Shown in pieces: positions 1 through 5,254 of a DNA stretch of 6,173 bases. The position numbers and the translations under genes were made by a program. Under the pieces are notes generated by a model. That model was not told where the DNA came from. It searched no databases and saw only the letters and a program-made list of their open reading frames with translations. Numbering within the stretch: position 1 is the stretch's first letter; every line of letters starts with the position of its first letter. This DNA is from Nitrospirota bacterium (GTDB lineage: Bacteria; Nitrospirota; Nitrospiria; Nitrospirales; UBA8639): NCBI GenBank assembly GCA_003235785.1, contig QJYE01000123.1, positions 1 through 6,173 on the forward strand, given 5' to 3'.

Positions 1-179
1 GAGGAGGGACAGAGAGGTGTCTACAATAGATTCATATTCCACCAAACGTAGACACTGTGGTTGCAGCATACATTTGGCGAAAATAAGAAAATCAGAGACA
101 GCTTTTTTTAATCTTTCATAAGATTTCCAAAGTCGAGCCCTGATGTGGTGAGGTATGGGAAGGTATGTCCTGTTGGAGA
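1..179. other. Left-edge sequence, no gene assigned
   Basis: This is the region downstream of the first methyltransferase. No recognisable protein, RNA gene or clear terminator is visible. On the minus strand one frame stays open from position 192 to the window edge. Its only ATG is at 69-67 (reading MLQPQCLRLVEYESIVDTSL and on past the edge), without a Shine-Dalgarno. On the plus strand another frame is open from the left edge to a TAA near 117-119. Both are short enough to occur by chance, so neither is called. The segment is A+T richer than the genes and contains the inverted repeat at 17-55. Confidence 0.4.
17..55. repeat. 8-bp inverted repeat with 23-nt loop
   Basis: GTGTCTAC at 17-24 is the exact reverse complement of GTAGACAC at 48-55. 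The 23-nt spacer is A+T rich and no T-run follows on either strand, so it does not look like an intrinsic terminator. A repeat of this size and spacing can arise by chance a few times in a window this long. The arms could be a protein-binding site or a weak hairpin. Confidence 0.35.
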
Positions 180-965
180 TCAGGTTGAGGGCTTATGAAC
201 AATAACAGAGGTCGTGGAGTGATAGAGAGCCCAATGGGTGGAGTCTTGAGAGAGCCTGACATATTCGTGAATGTCTTGTGGTGAGCAGAGGCCGGTTTGG
301 CAATATTCCTGTTCCAATACCAATGCCGATTCGCCCATGACGTTGGCCATGGGTGATTTCCCCGGGCACAGATGCATGATAGATGGTGCTCGTTCAAGGT
401 GGAATCCGGCTTGTTCCAGTTTTTTCGGAAGGCCAAAGGCGTAGGCAGGGTCTAATCCTGCATTCACAAACATTTGGCAAATGGCCCTATTGACGCATGC
501 TTGAGAGGTTCCGGAGTCTTGATCCATTAAGGTGGCAGACGTAAAATCCGGTTCCTCAAATAAAGCCCATCCTCCCGGTTTGAGGAGTGAAAACATTTTG
601 TGAAGAATGGCCAGATCGGATTGGTTGTGAATGAGGATATATCTGCCATGAATGAGGTCAAATGGCTGTGGCAATTCAACTTCTAGTAATGTGTTCTTAT
701 AAATCTGAAAAGGAGTGGAAGTGAAATCTTGCAGGTAGGTGGTGTTTTTGTCGACGCCCACGGCTAATCCTGACGGTCCTGTACGATGGCCCAGCCAACG
801 CAAAATGGAGCCTGCGCCTGCCCCTACCTCCAGACAATGCCACCCTGGTTGAATTCCCGTTTTTTCCAATAAGGCGATGGTGGTGGGATCATTCGCGGCC
901 TCTACTAATTGAAGTCGTCGAAATTCCCGCTCTTCAGACTTGTTGTCGAAAATGTACGCGTTCAT
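180..965 (-). CDS. Class I SAM-dependent methyltransferase, substrate unknown
   Basis: This 261-aa protein has the Rossmann-type methyltransferase fold. Motif I is LEVGAGAGS at residues 45-53. Asp72 in VGVDK is the expected acidic residue contacting the ribose of S-adenosylmethionine. FDLIHGR at 102-108 is the motif at strand beta4, and LLKPGGWALFEEPDF at about 127-141 is the usual strand beta5 motif. The length and the N-terminus (YIFDN, then a helix before motif I) match stand-alone small-molecule methyltransferases. The C-terminal third, which would choose the acceptor, carries no motif I recognise. The ATG at 965 is chosen because the protein begins just ahead of the conserved N-terminal helix. 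A GAGG abuts the ATG, too close to be a good ribosome site. It is a cytoplasmic protein with no signal peptide or membrane segment. It follows the flavoprotein gene on the same strand after 155 bp, so it may or may not share that transcript. Confidence 0.9.
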   Translation of the reverse strand: MNAYIFDNKSEEREFRRLQLVEAANDPTTIALLEKTGIQPGWHCLEVGAGAGSILRWLGHRTGPSGLAVGVDKNTTYLQDFTSTPFQIYKNTLLEVELPQPFDLIHGRYILIHNQSDLAILHKMFSLLKPGGWALFEEPDFTSATLMDQDSGTSQACVNRAICQMFVNAGLDPAYAFGLPKKLEQAGFHLERAPSIMHLCPGKSPMANVMGESALVLEQEYCQTGLCSPQDIHEYVRLSQDSTHWALYHSTTSVIVHKPST

Positions 966-981
966 CCTCGGTGAATGCTAA

Positions 982-1014
982 CAAAAGAGCGTGGGCAATC
1001 TCCATGGTTTGCCC
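982..1014 (-). terminator. Possible weak terminator or leader hairpin
   Basis: Read on the minus strand, GGGCAA (1014-1009) pairs with TTGCCC (998-993) around a 10-nt loop. A short T-run (TCTTTT) follows about 6 nt later. The stem is only 6 bp and the T-run is interrupted and displaced. It could end the flavoprotein transcript 107 bp after its stop. It also lies only 28-49 nt ahead of the downstream methyltransferase start, so it could equally fold in that gene's leader. Confidence 0.25.
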
Positions 1015-1120
1015 AGATCCTTCTTTGAAGAATTATTTGAAAGATAAAATTCTCTAGGAAAGGTAGAGATTGGGAGGGGAGTAATAGGTTGCAAATGTGC
1101 AAGCCAAGCGGCCGGTTGAC

Positions 1121-2377
1121 CTAATCCGAAGAGGGAAACTGCAGAGCGGCATGGCTGCCGGCGAGAAATCCGGTGGCCCAGGCCCATTGAAAGTTAAACC
1201 CGCCAATGCGGCCATCGCAATCCAACATTTCTCCAATCACATAGAGACCCGGTACGATTCGAGAGCCCATGGATTGAGGGGATATTTGTTCTAAGGGGAC
1301 ACCGCCGGCCGTGACTTCAGCAAAATTCCATCCTCGTGATCCGATGATCGGCAGTTCAAGATTCGTGAGTGACTGAACGAGAATTCGGCGGGCTTCTTTG
1401 GAAAGAAGGTTCACAGGAGTCCGGGAAAGGTCAGGTTCATGAACGCTGGCCAGTGTGGCGGCGACCCGGGATGGCAAGCGTTCAGCTAATATTGCAGGTA
1501 TGGTTTTTCGGCCGGGGAGAGCGGCTGTCTGTATGAGCCATTTCTCAATGTCATGAGGGGAAAGTTGGGGAAAGCAGTTCACGTAGAGGTGGACGTCTTC
1601 TTTCTGTGTGGCCGCGCGAACCCAAAACCGGCTGGCATCCAATACCACGGGTCCGCTGATACCGAAATGCGTCCATAACAAGCTCCCTGTGCGTCGATCG
1701 ATGGTTTTTCCCGCAATGGTGGTCGTGAGCATCACGTCATGTGAAATGCCAGAAAGGGTGGCATGAAAAAATGAGGGATCAAGGAGCAGTGGAACCAACG
1801 CGGGATGGGTAGGTTGAACCGTATGTCCCAACTGTTGGGCTAGCGCCCACCCTGATCCATCTGATCCGGTTTTGGGGAGAGACCGGCCACCCGTCGCGAG
1901 AATGACTCGGTTGGCCCGAAGGGTTCCCCGGGAATGTTGGATCGAAAACTCATCTCCTTCTCTTGTTATGTCTCGAACGGGGTGTTGCGTTAAAAGCGAA
2001 ACGCCGAGTGCTGCGCAACGTTGGTGGAGCGCATCCAGAACCGTTCGGGCTTTGTTGCTCACGGGAAACAGTTTCCCGGTGGCTTCTGTTTGCAGGAGTA
2101 CCCCCAGTGACTCAAACCACCTGATCGTAGCCTGTTCGTCGAAGCGTCGTAGGATCCGGTCAATCAGCTTCCGGTTACCATGAAAATCAGAAGCGGTGAC
2201 GCGTTGGTTGGTGATGTTGCAGCGTCCACCGCCGGAGACGAGAATTTTTGCGCCTATGTTTTTGGCACTATCCAGAAGGATAATGCGAAGATTCGGGTTG
2301 GTTCCGGCGGCGAAAATTCCTGCCGCGAGTCCCGCCGCGCCGGCGCCGATGATTGCAATGTCTGTATGCTGAGGCAT
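1121..2377 (-). CDS. NAD(P)/FAD-dependent oxidoreductase, HI0933/YhiN family
   Basis: This 418-aa flavoprotein has the complete architecture of the HI0933-like family. The N-terminal FAD-binding signature IIGAGAAGLAAG is at residues 9-20, with Asp36 at the end of the second strand. The family hallmark GAKILVSGGGRCNITN is at 42-57. The second dinucleotide-fold motif ATGGRSLPKTGSDGSG is at about 161-176. The C-terminal FAD-contacting block at 377-403 contains GLYVIGEMLDCDG and GGFNFQWAWATG. The length is normal and the gene looks intact. The open frame continues 40 codons upstream, but that stretch overlaps the preceding gene and is not protein-like. The ATG at 2377 (MPQHTDIAIIGAG) gives the standard start. 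No Shine-Dalgarno precedes it, so translation may depend on coupling to the methyltransferase gene ending 32 bp upstream. The natural substrate of most of the family is not established. One clostridial relative, BaiN, acts on bile-acid intermediates, which should not be transferred to this gene. It is a cytoplasmic protein. Confidence 0.95.
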   Translation of the reverse strand: MPQHTDIAIIGAGAAGLAAGIFAAGTNPNLRIILLDSAKNIGAKILVSGGGRCNITNQRVTASDFHGNRKLIDRILRRFDEQATIRWFESLGVLLQTEATGKLFPVSNKARTVLDALHQRCAALGVSLLTQHPVRDITREGDEFSIQHSRGTLRANRVILATGGRSLPKTGSDGSGWALAQQLGHTVQPTHPALVPLLLDPSFFHATLSGISHDVMLTTTIAGKTIDRRTGSLLWTHFGISGPVVLDASRFWVRAATQKEDVHLYVNCFPQLSPHDIEKWLIQTAALPGRKTIPAILAERLPSRVAATLASVHEPDLSRTPVNLLSKEARRILVQSLTNLELPIIGSRGWNFAEVTAGGVPLEQISPQSMGSRIVPGLYVIGEMLDCDGRIGGFNFQWAWATGFLAGSHAALQFPSSD

Positions 2378-2409
2378 TGAGAGGGATGAGGGATGGTTGA
2401 CGCAAAAAA

Positions 2410-3078
2410 TTAGGATGCTGGTGGCACTTGTTTGTGAAACAGCATGACATCGTTGCCGAAAAATTCTAGATCCGCCTGCCATTGATCGGCCAACCATTCA
2501 AACGTGGCCGGGGAGAAAAAACACACATGGGTTCGATCGTTTTTATAAAACCACTCGGCAAAGGCCTCACGATCTCCTGCAGGTTTGGTCATCAGACCAA
2601 GGTAACCGCCTGGCTTAAGAAGCTCCCATAATTGCTCAAGAATCGTTGCCGGATCATGCAGATGTTCCACCACTTCTGTGGCGGTAATGAAATCATAGTT
2701 TTGTTGTAAGGCGATAGGATTCTTAGCATAAAAATAGTCGTAGATGTTGACAGTATGGCCAATTTCTTTAAACATGATTGAGAGTGTCGGGCCGGGGCCT
2801 GACCCAAAATCCAGGCCCTGACTTTCCGGGGCTAAACGATCTTGTAGAGGGAGAAAGAGCCGGCTCAGGAATCGGCGATAGTCGGGGTCAGCAGGCGAGT
2901 TCTGATGATGATCATACGCTGCCTTTTCATCGGCTTCTGATATATATTGTGCCGGGGGCACAAAGACTAATTGGCAATGTCGGCAGGCAAAATAGTCCCG
3001 GCGCAGATCCTGATAAAATACGTCAGTGGCTTCCCACCGGCATAGGGGGCAGTTATGGTTTGAGGTCGTGGCGTTCAA
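2410..3078 (-). CDS. Class I methyltransferase with N-terminal C4 zinc ribbon
   Basis: This 222-aa protein has two parts. Residues 10-35 carry two CXXC pairs (CPLC at 10-13, CRHC at 32-35), a likely zinc ribbon. From about residue 85 there is a SAM-binding methyltransferase domain, with motif I GLDFGSGPGP at 88-97, the acidic residue Asp114 in IYDY, TATEVVEHLHDP at 132-143 and LLKPGGYLGLM at about 153-163. The arrangement resembles Methyltransf_23-type enzymes in which a CXXC pair module precedes the catalytic domain. The acceptor is unknown. The start is TTG at 3078: an in-frame TGA lies two codons upstream, and no ATG or GTG occurs before the first cysteine pair. A GGTGA ribosome site sits at the right distance. 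The gene ends 32 bp before the flavoprotein start and probably forms a two-gene unit with it, acting upstream. It is a cytoplasmic protein. Confidence 0.92.
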   Translation of the reverse strand: MNATTSNHNCPLCRWEATDVFYQDLRRDYFACRHCQLVFVPPAQYISEADEKAAYDHHQNSPADPDYRRFLSRLFLPLQDRLAPESQGLDFGSGPGPTLSIMFKEIGHTVNIYDYFYAKNPIALQQNYDFITATEVVEHLHDPATILEQLWELLKPGGYLGLMTKPAGDREAFAEWFYKNDRTHVCFFSPATFEWLADQWQADLEFFGNDVMLFHKQVPPAS

Positions 3079-3081
3079 CTT

Positions 3082-3086
3082 TCACC
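3082..3086 (-). promoter_or_regulatory. Ribosome binding site deciding the TTG start
   Basis: On the minus strand GGTGA lies 3 nt before the TTG at 3078. Aligned to the 16S rRNA tail (complement of AGGAGGTGA) this is equivalent to a core AGGAGG ending about 6 nt upstream, a normal spacing. Together with the in-frame TGA just upstream it supports TTG as the true initiation codon of the zinc-ribbon methyltransferase. An out-of-frame ATG at 3088 opens only 11 codons and is not used for this protein. Confidence 0.6.
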
Positions 3087-3189
3087 ATGCAGTTTCATGA
3101 ACGGCCTATTGGAAGGCTGAGTGACGGTTGGACAGATACTAGGTGAGGGAGTCGATATCATGAACAAGAAACTTCGAAGTACCGAGAAC

Positions 3190-3205
3190 AAAAAGGAAAC
3201 GTTCC
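3190..3205 (-). terminator. Possible weak intrinsic terminator after the DksA-like gene
   Basis: Minus strand, 12 nt after the stop codon: GGAA-CGT-TTCC followed directly by five T residues. The position and the T-run fit an intrinsic terminator, but the stem is only 4 bp and has just two G-C pairs, so termination would be inefficient at best. Confidence 0.3.
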
Positions 3206-3216
3206 ATGATACCCCC

Positions 3217-3570
3217 TTAGCCTTTTTCCCCTTGACTGGCGCAGGCGATGCACAACGGGGTGGTCGGGTCGAACGCTAAGCGCTTCACAGGAATGTCTTC
3301 CCCGCACCGCAGGCAGATTCCGAACATCCCATTTTCTATTCGTTGAAGGCTGGCCTCGATTCGTTGCAGTTGAATCGTTCGCCGTTGTTGGGATTCTTTG
3401 GCCATAGCCTGTCCTTGCAGGGCGTCCATGCGAGAGACGCGTCCGATGGTTGTTTGATCTAACTCGACGGTTTGAGCCGCATCCTGACCGGATTGTTCCA
3501 CCGCGAGGAGCTCAGACCGAAGCTTGAGTAGGGCTTGTTTGAAATGTTGGGTATCGAGGTTGTTCAACAT
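3217..3570 (-). CDS. TraR/DksA-type C4 zinc-finger regulator
   Basis: This 117-aa protein is a compact member of the TraR/DksA family, whose characterised members insert a coiled coil into the RNA polymerase secondary channel. Residues 5-80 are predominantly helical and charged (an N-terminal helix, a turn around VELDQTTIGRVSRMDA at about 35-50, then a returning helix), fitting the antiparallel coiled coil. The zinc finger has cysteines 86, 89, 107 and 110 with C-X2-C-X17-C-X2-C spacing, the DksA spacing. Asp49-Ala50 near the tip may correspond to the acidic tip residues needed for DksA function, but the alignment is by eye. It is shorter than E. coli DksA (151 aa) and lacks an equivalent N-terminal extension. 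The ATG at 3570 (MLNNLDTQHF) is chosen because the upstream in-frame extension to 3693 is not protein-like and runs across the whole spacer to the divergent gene. No Shine-Dalgarno is visible. Whether it responds to ppGpp cannot be judged. Confidence 0.9.
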   Translation of the reverse strand: MLNNLDTQHFKQALLKLRSELLAVEQSGQDAAQTVELDQTTIGRVSRMDALQGQAMAKESQQRRTIQLQRIEASLQRIENGMFGICLRCGEDIPVKRLAFDPTTPLCIACASQGEKG

Positions 3571-3691
3571 ATCAGGCGTAGATTGTATATTGGGGCTTGG
3601 TCGGATATTTTGGCAATGTACCCTAGCCAGGGCTCGAAAGGCTAATGGGCGAGAAGGAAACTGCACGGGATACGCGCAAGAAGGAGAGATC
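3571..3691. promoter_or_regulatory. Divergent intergenic region, DksA-like gene / carbonic anhydrase
   Basis: This 121-bp spacer must hold the 5' signals of both flanking genes. On the plus strand AAGGAG at 3681-3686, 5 nt before the ATG at 3692, is a strong ribosome site for carbonic anhydrase. On the minus strand TACAAT (plus positions 3582-3587) matches a -10 box at 5 of 6 bases, but there is no good -35 at 17 bp. It also sits only about 12 bp from the start codon, implying an almost leaderless message, which would fit the absent Shine-Dalgarno. No convincing plus-strand sigma70 promoter was found. Confidence 0.45.
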
Positions 3692-4327
3692 ATGGAAAAA
3701 GTTCTGAAAGGATTGCTGAAGTTTCAGAAAGAAGTCTTTTTAAACAAGAAAGAGTTGTTTGGGCTGTTGTCGGGGCAGCAAACGCCGAGAGTGCTCTTTG
3801 TGACCTGTTCCGACTCACGAATCGATCCGTCATTGTTGACCCAAACTGAACCCGGCGAATTGTTTATTATCCGCAATGCCGGAAATTTGATTCCCACTTA
3901 CGGTTCGGCCATCGGGGGCAGTACGGCCACTCTTGAGTATGGGGTGTCCGTTCTCCAAGTGAAGGATATTATTGTGTGCGGGCATACCGATTGCGGCGCC
4001 ATGAAGGCGCTATTGCATCCGGAAAAACTGGAGGACCTTCCGGCTGTCAAGGCCTGGTTACAACATGCCGGGACGACGGTGCGGATCATGAAAGATCATT
4101 ATTCGCATTTACAGGGGGACGAATTATTTTCAGCCACTATACGGGAAAATGTATTGGTTCAGCTGGATCATCTGAAAACCCATCCGGCGGTTGCGACCCG
4201 ATTGCGGCGCGGAGATTTGCGCCTGCATGGATGGGTCTATTCTATCGGGACGGGCGAGGTCTGGGTCTATGATTTCGAGAAGAAAGAGTTCGTGGATCCC
4301 AGCAAAAGGAAACAAAAAACTCCATAG
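3692..4327 (+). CDS. Beta-class carbonic anhydrase
   Basis: This 211-aa zinc enzyme interconverts CO2 and bicarbonate in the cytoplasm. The zinc ligands and catalytic dyad are all present: Cys39-X-Asp41-X-Arg43 in VTCSDSRID, and His98-X2-Cys101 in CGHTDCGAM. IIRNAGNLIP at 59-68 and the GSAIGGSTATLEYGV segment at 71-85 are further family blocks. The spacing is nearly that of E. coli Can (Cys42, Asp44, His98, Cys101), and the length is typical. Position 36, three residues before the first cysteine, is Phe where the bicarbonate-regulated E. coli/Haemophilus enzymes have Trp. The allosteric bicarbonate pocket is therefore probably absent (inference). The ATG at 3692 has AAGGAG five bases upstream; the in-frame extension back to 3524 runs through the divergent gene and is rejected. 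It is the only plus-strand gene here and is likely monocistronic. In an autotroph it would supply CO2 or bicarbonate to fixation and carboxylation enzymes. Confidence 0.97.
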   Translation: MEKVLKGLLKFQKEVFLNKKELFGLLSGQQTPRVLFVTCSDSRIDPSLLTQTEPGELFIIRNAGNLIPTYGSAIGGSTATLEYGVSVLQVKDIIVCGHTDCGAMKALLHPEKLEDLPAVKAWLQHAGTTVRIMKDHYSHLQGDELFSATIRENVLVQLDHLKTHPAVATRLRRGDLRLHGWVYSIGTGEVWVYDFEKKEFVDPSKRKQKTP

Positions 4328-4386
4328 CCGTTCTTTGTTCCCTAATTTTTAGTCATGTCGCAATGAGAGCGGTTGCCCTATAGCTA

Positions 4387-4444
4387 TTGGCAGGGGTGGG
4401 TATCTATCTTGAAATTCTAAGCCAGATAGATTCTCCCCTGCCAA
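4387..4444. repeat. Two-tier hairpin between convergent genes
   Basis: The outer arms TTGGCAGGGG (4387-4396) and CCCCTGCCAA (4435-4444) are exact reverse complements (10 bp). Inside them, ATCTATCT (4402-4409) and AGATAGAT (4424-4431) are also exact (8 bp), separated from the outer stem by an asymmetric internal loop of 5 and 3 nt and closed by a 14-nt loop. That is 18 paired bases. It lies 60 bp after the carbonic anhydrase stop and 123 bp beyond the stop of the convergent heme-binding gene. No T-run follows on either strand, so it is not a classical intrinsic terminator. It could block readthrough, protect a 3' end, belong to a repeat family, or be part of a small RNA. Confidence 0.7.
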
Positions 4445-4456
4445 CGACTGCAGGGG
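4435..4456. repeat. Alternative hairpin competing with the larger one
   Basis: CCCCTGC (4435-4441) can also pair with GCAGGGG (4450-4456), a perfect 7-bp stem with an 8-nt loop. It uses the same bases as the right arm of the 4387-4444 hairpin, so the two structures are mutually exclusive. The sequence CAGGGG thus occurs on both sides of its complement. Confidence 0.5.
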
Positions 4457-4465
4457 CAGGCTCAA

Positions 4466-4514
4466 CGACCTGTCGGGACTGACGAAGACGGTAGGTTCCG
4501 GATTAAACAGGTCG
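4466..4514. repeat. 8-bp inverted repeat in the convergent gap
   Basis: CGACCTGT (4466-4473) and ACAGGTCG (4507-4514) are exact reverse complements separated by 33 nt. A shorter stem, TTCCG (4496-4500) with CGGAA (4513-4517), overlaps its right arm. Alone this is weak, but it adds to the folding potential of 4328-4566, which otherwise holds no gene. Confidence 0.4.
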
Positions 4515-4566
4515 GAAATGACCAAAATAGGGAATGGTTGATGCTCTTTTTCGAGCTACGTGCTGC

Positions 4567-5154
4567 TTAGTTTGAGCGCTTCAGGGTGTTTTGATCTGTG
4601 TGGTGAAACACCTCAGGACGACCAGAAATCTGCAGCTGTGTATCTTCTTTGTAGCTAAATTTCCAGGGTTCATGAATGGTAACTGTTAATTCATAACGTA
4701 CGGTCTTCGCGTTCTGATCTAAATAGGGATTTGAAAGAATGCCGTATACGGCCTCCCCCGCAGCGGCTGCCATGTGAAAATCTTTGGCGTCAGGCTCGGA
4801 GGTTCCCCCTGCGTTCACGACGATGCCTCGAGGAACGATAAAACACCGCATCACTTGTTTTTGGTCGGCATCCCACAACCAATAACCCACTTCTTCGTGA
4901 AATGGCTTTTCCTGAATCAGTGGCCATGCGACGGTGGAATATCGTAGACCAAATAAGGTTTGTGAGCCATTGACGACTGGACCAATCGGCTCAAAGGTCA
5001 TGCGTTCACGGAAATGCGTTTCTTTTGAACCGTCTTTGGCGGGGGCAATGTCTACACCTTCAGTTCCTTCCCATGTTCCGATTAAAGCTGCGAGGGGGCC
5101 AAGGTGTGCCAACATTTCAGGATGAGGTGAAGGGGAATCGATAACCTCTGACAT
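4567..5154 (-). CDS. Heme-binding beta-barrel protein, nitrobindin/THAP4-like (DUF1794)
   Basis: This 195-aa protein belongs to the fatty-acid-binding-like heme beta-barrel family. GTWEGTEG at residues 26-33 is the N-terminal GXWXG signature. It is followed by the strand-rich core, with ERMTFEPIGPV, HEEVGYWLWDAD and IVPRGIVVNAGG blocks. The C-terminal block ends with FHHTDQNTLKR at 183-193. His184 or His185 could be near the heme, but I cannot assign the axial ligand by eye. Characterised nitrobindins bind ferric heme and react with nitric oxide or peroxynitrite; the role of this branch is not established. There is no signal peptide, so it should be cytoplasmic. The ATG at 5154 is preferred over in-frame starts up to 5205 because AAAGGAG ends 6 nt before it. 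It follows the reductase gene by 100 bp on the same strand, but a candidate promoter lies in that gap. It is convergent with carbonic anhydrase. Confidence 0.9.
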   Translation of the reverse strand: MSEVIDSPSPHPEMLAHLGPLAALIGTWEGTEGVDIAPAKDGSKETHFRERMTFEPIGPVVNGSQTLFGLRYSTVAWPLIQEKPFHEEVGYWLWDADQKQVMRCFIVPRGIVVNAGGTSEPDAKDFHMAAAAGEAVYGILSNPYLDQNAKTVRYELTVTIHEPWKFSYKEDTQLQISGRPEVFHHTDQNTLKRSN

Positions 5155-5160
5155 GGAGGG

Positions 5161-5167
5161 CTCCTTT
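5161..5167 (-). promoter_or_regulatory. Ribosome binding site of the heme-binding gene
   Basis: AAAGGAG on the minus strand, 6 nt before the ATG at 5154. It is one of the two strongest ribosome sites in the window and fixes the start at MSEVID rather than at upstream in-frame codons. Confidence 0.75.
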
Positions 5168-5218
5168 GCTGAGGGTAAGAGGCGCGAAGATGACATTGAG
5201 GACAACTTTTCCTACAGA

Positions 5219-5247
5219 ACCATAGCAAATAGGGCGGTATTTTCCAA
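5219..5247 (-). promoter_or_regulatory. Candidate sigma70 promoter for the heme-binding gene
   Basis: On the minus strand TTGGAA (5247-5242) and TATGGT (5224-5219) are separated by exactly 17 bp. Each matches 4 of 6 consensus bases. TGC directly before the -10 gives the extended -10 TGn motif. Transcription would start near 5212, leaving a leader of about 58 nt. It begins 8 bp after the reductase stop codon. Confidence 0.4.
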
Positions 5248-5254
5248 AAATAAT

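Noticed and set aside
1872..2380. Plus-strand open frames opposite the flavoprotein gene
   Set aside because: They are antisense shadows of a gene with clear conserved motifs; their translations are arginine- and serine-rich without domain features.
2378..2497. N-terminal extension of the flavoprotein (40 in-frame codons)
   Set aside because: It overlaps the end of the zinc-ribbon methyltransferase in another frame and precedes the standard FAD-binding start; it is not protein-like.
3095..3165. Two copies of TCATGAAC (3095-3102 and 3158-3165)
   Set aside because: An 8-bp direct repeat 63 bp apart is weak, and no third copy or regulatory context was seen.
3171..3180. 10-bp palindrome ACTTCGAAGT between the DksA-like gene and the zinc-ribbon methyltransferase
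   Set aside because: Several palindromes of this length are expected by chance in 6 kb, and nothing else nearby supports an operator.
3621..3632. Imperfect palindrome CCCTAGCCAGGG in the divergent spacer
   Set aside because: Two of the twelve positions break symmetry and no promoter element aligns with it.
3524..3691. N-terminal extension of carbonic anhydrase (56 extra in-frame codons)
   Set aside because: It runs antisense through the start of the DksA-like gene and resembles no family member. The ATG at 3692 has an excellent ribosome site.
3571..3693. 41-codon extension of the DksA-like protein
   Set aside because: It would fill the whole divergent spacer, has no ribosome site and precedes the usual family N-terminus.
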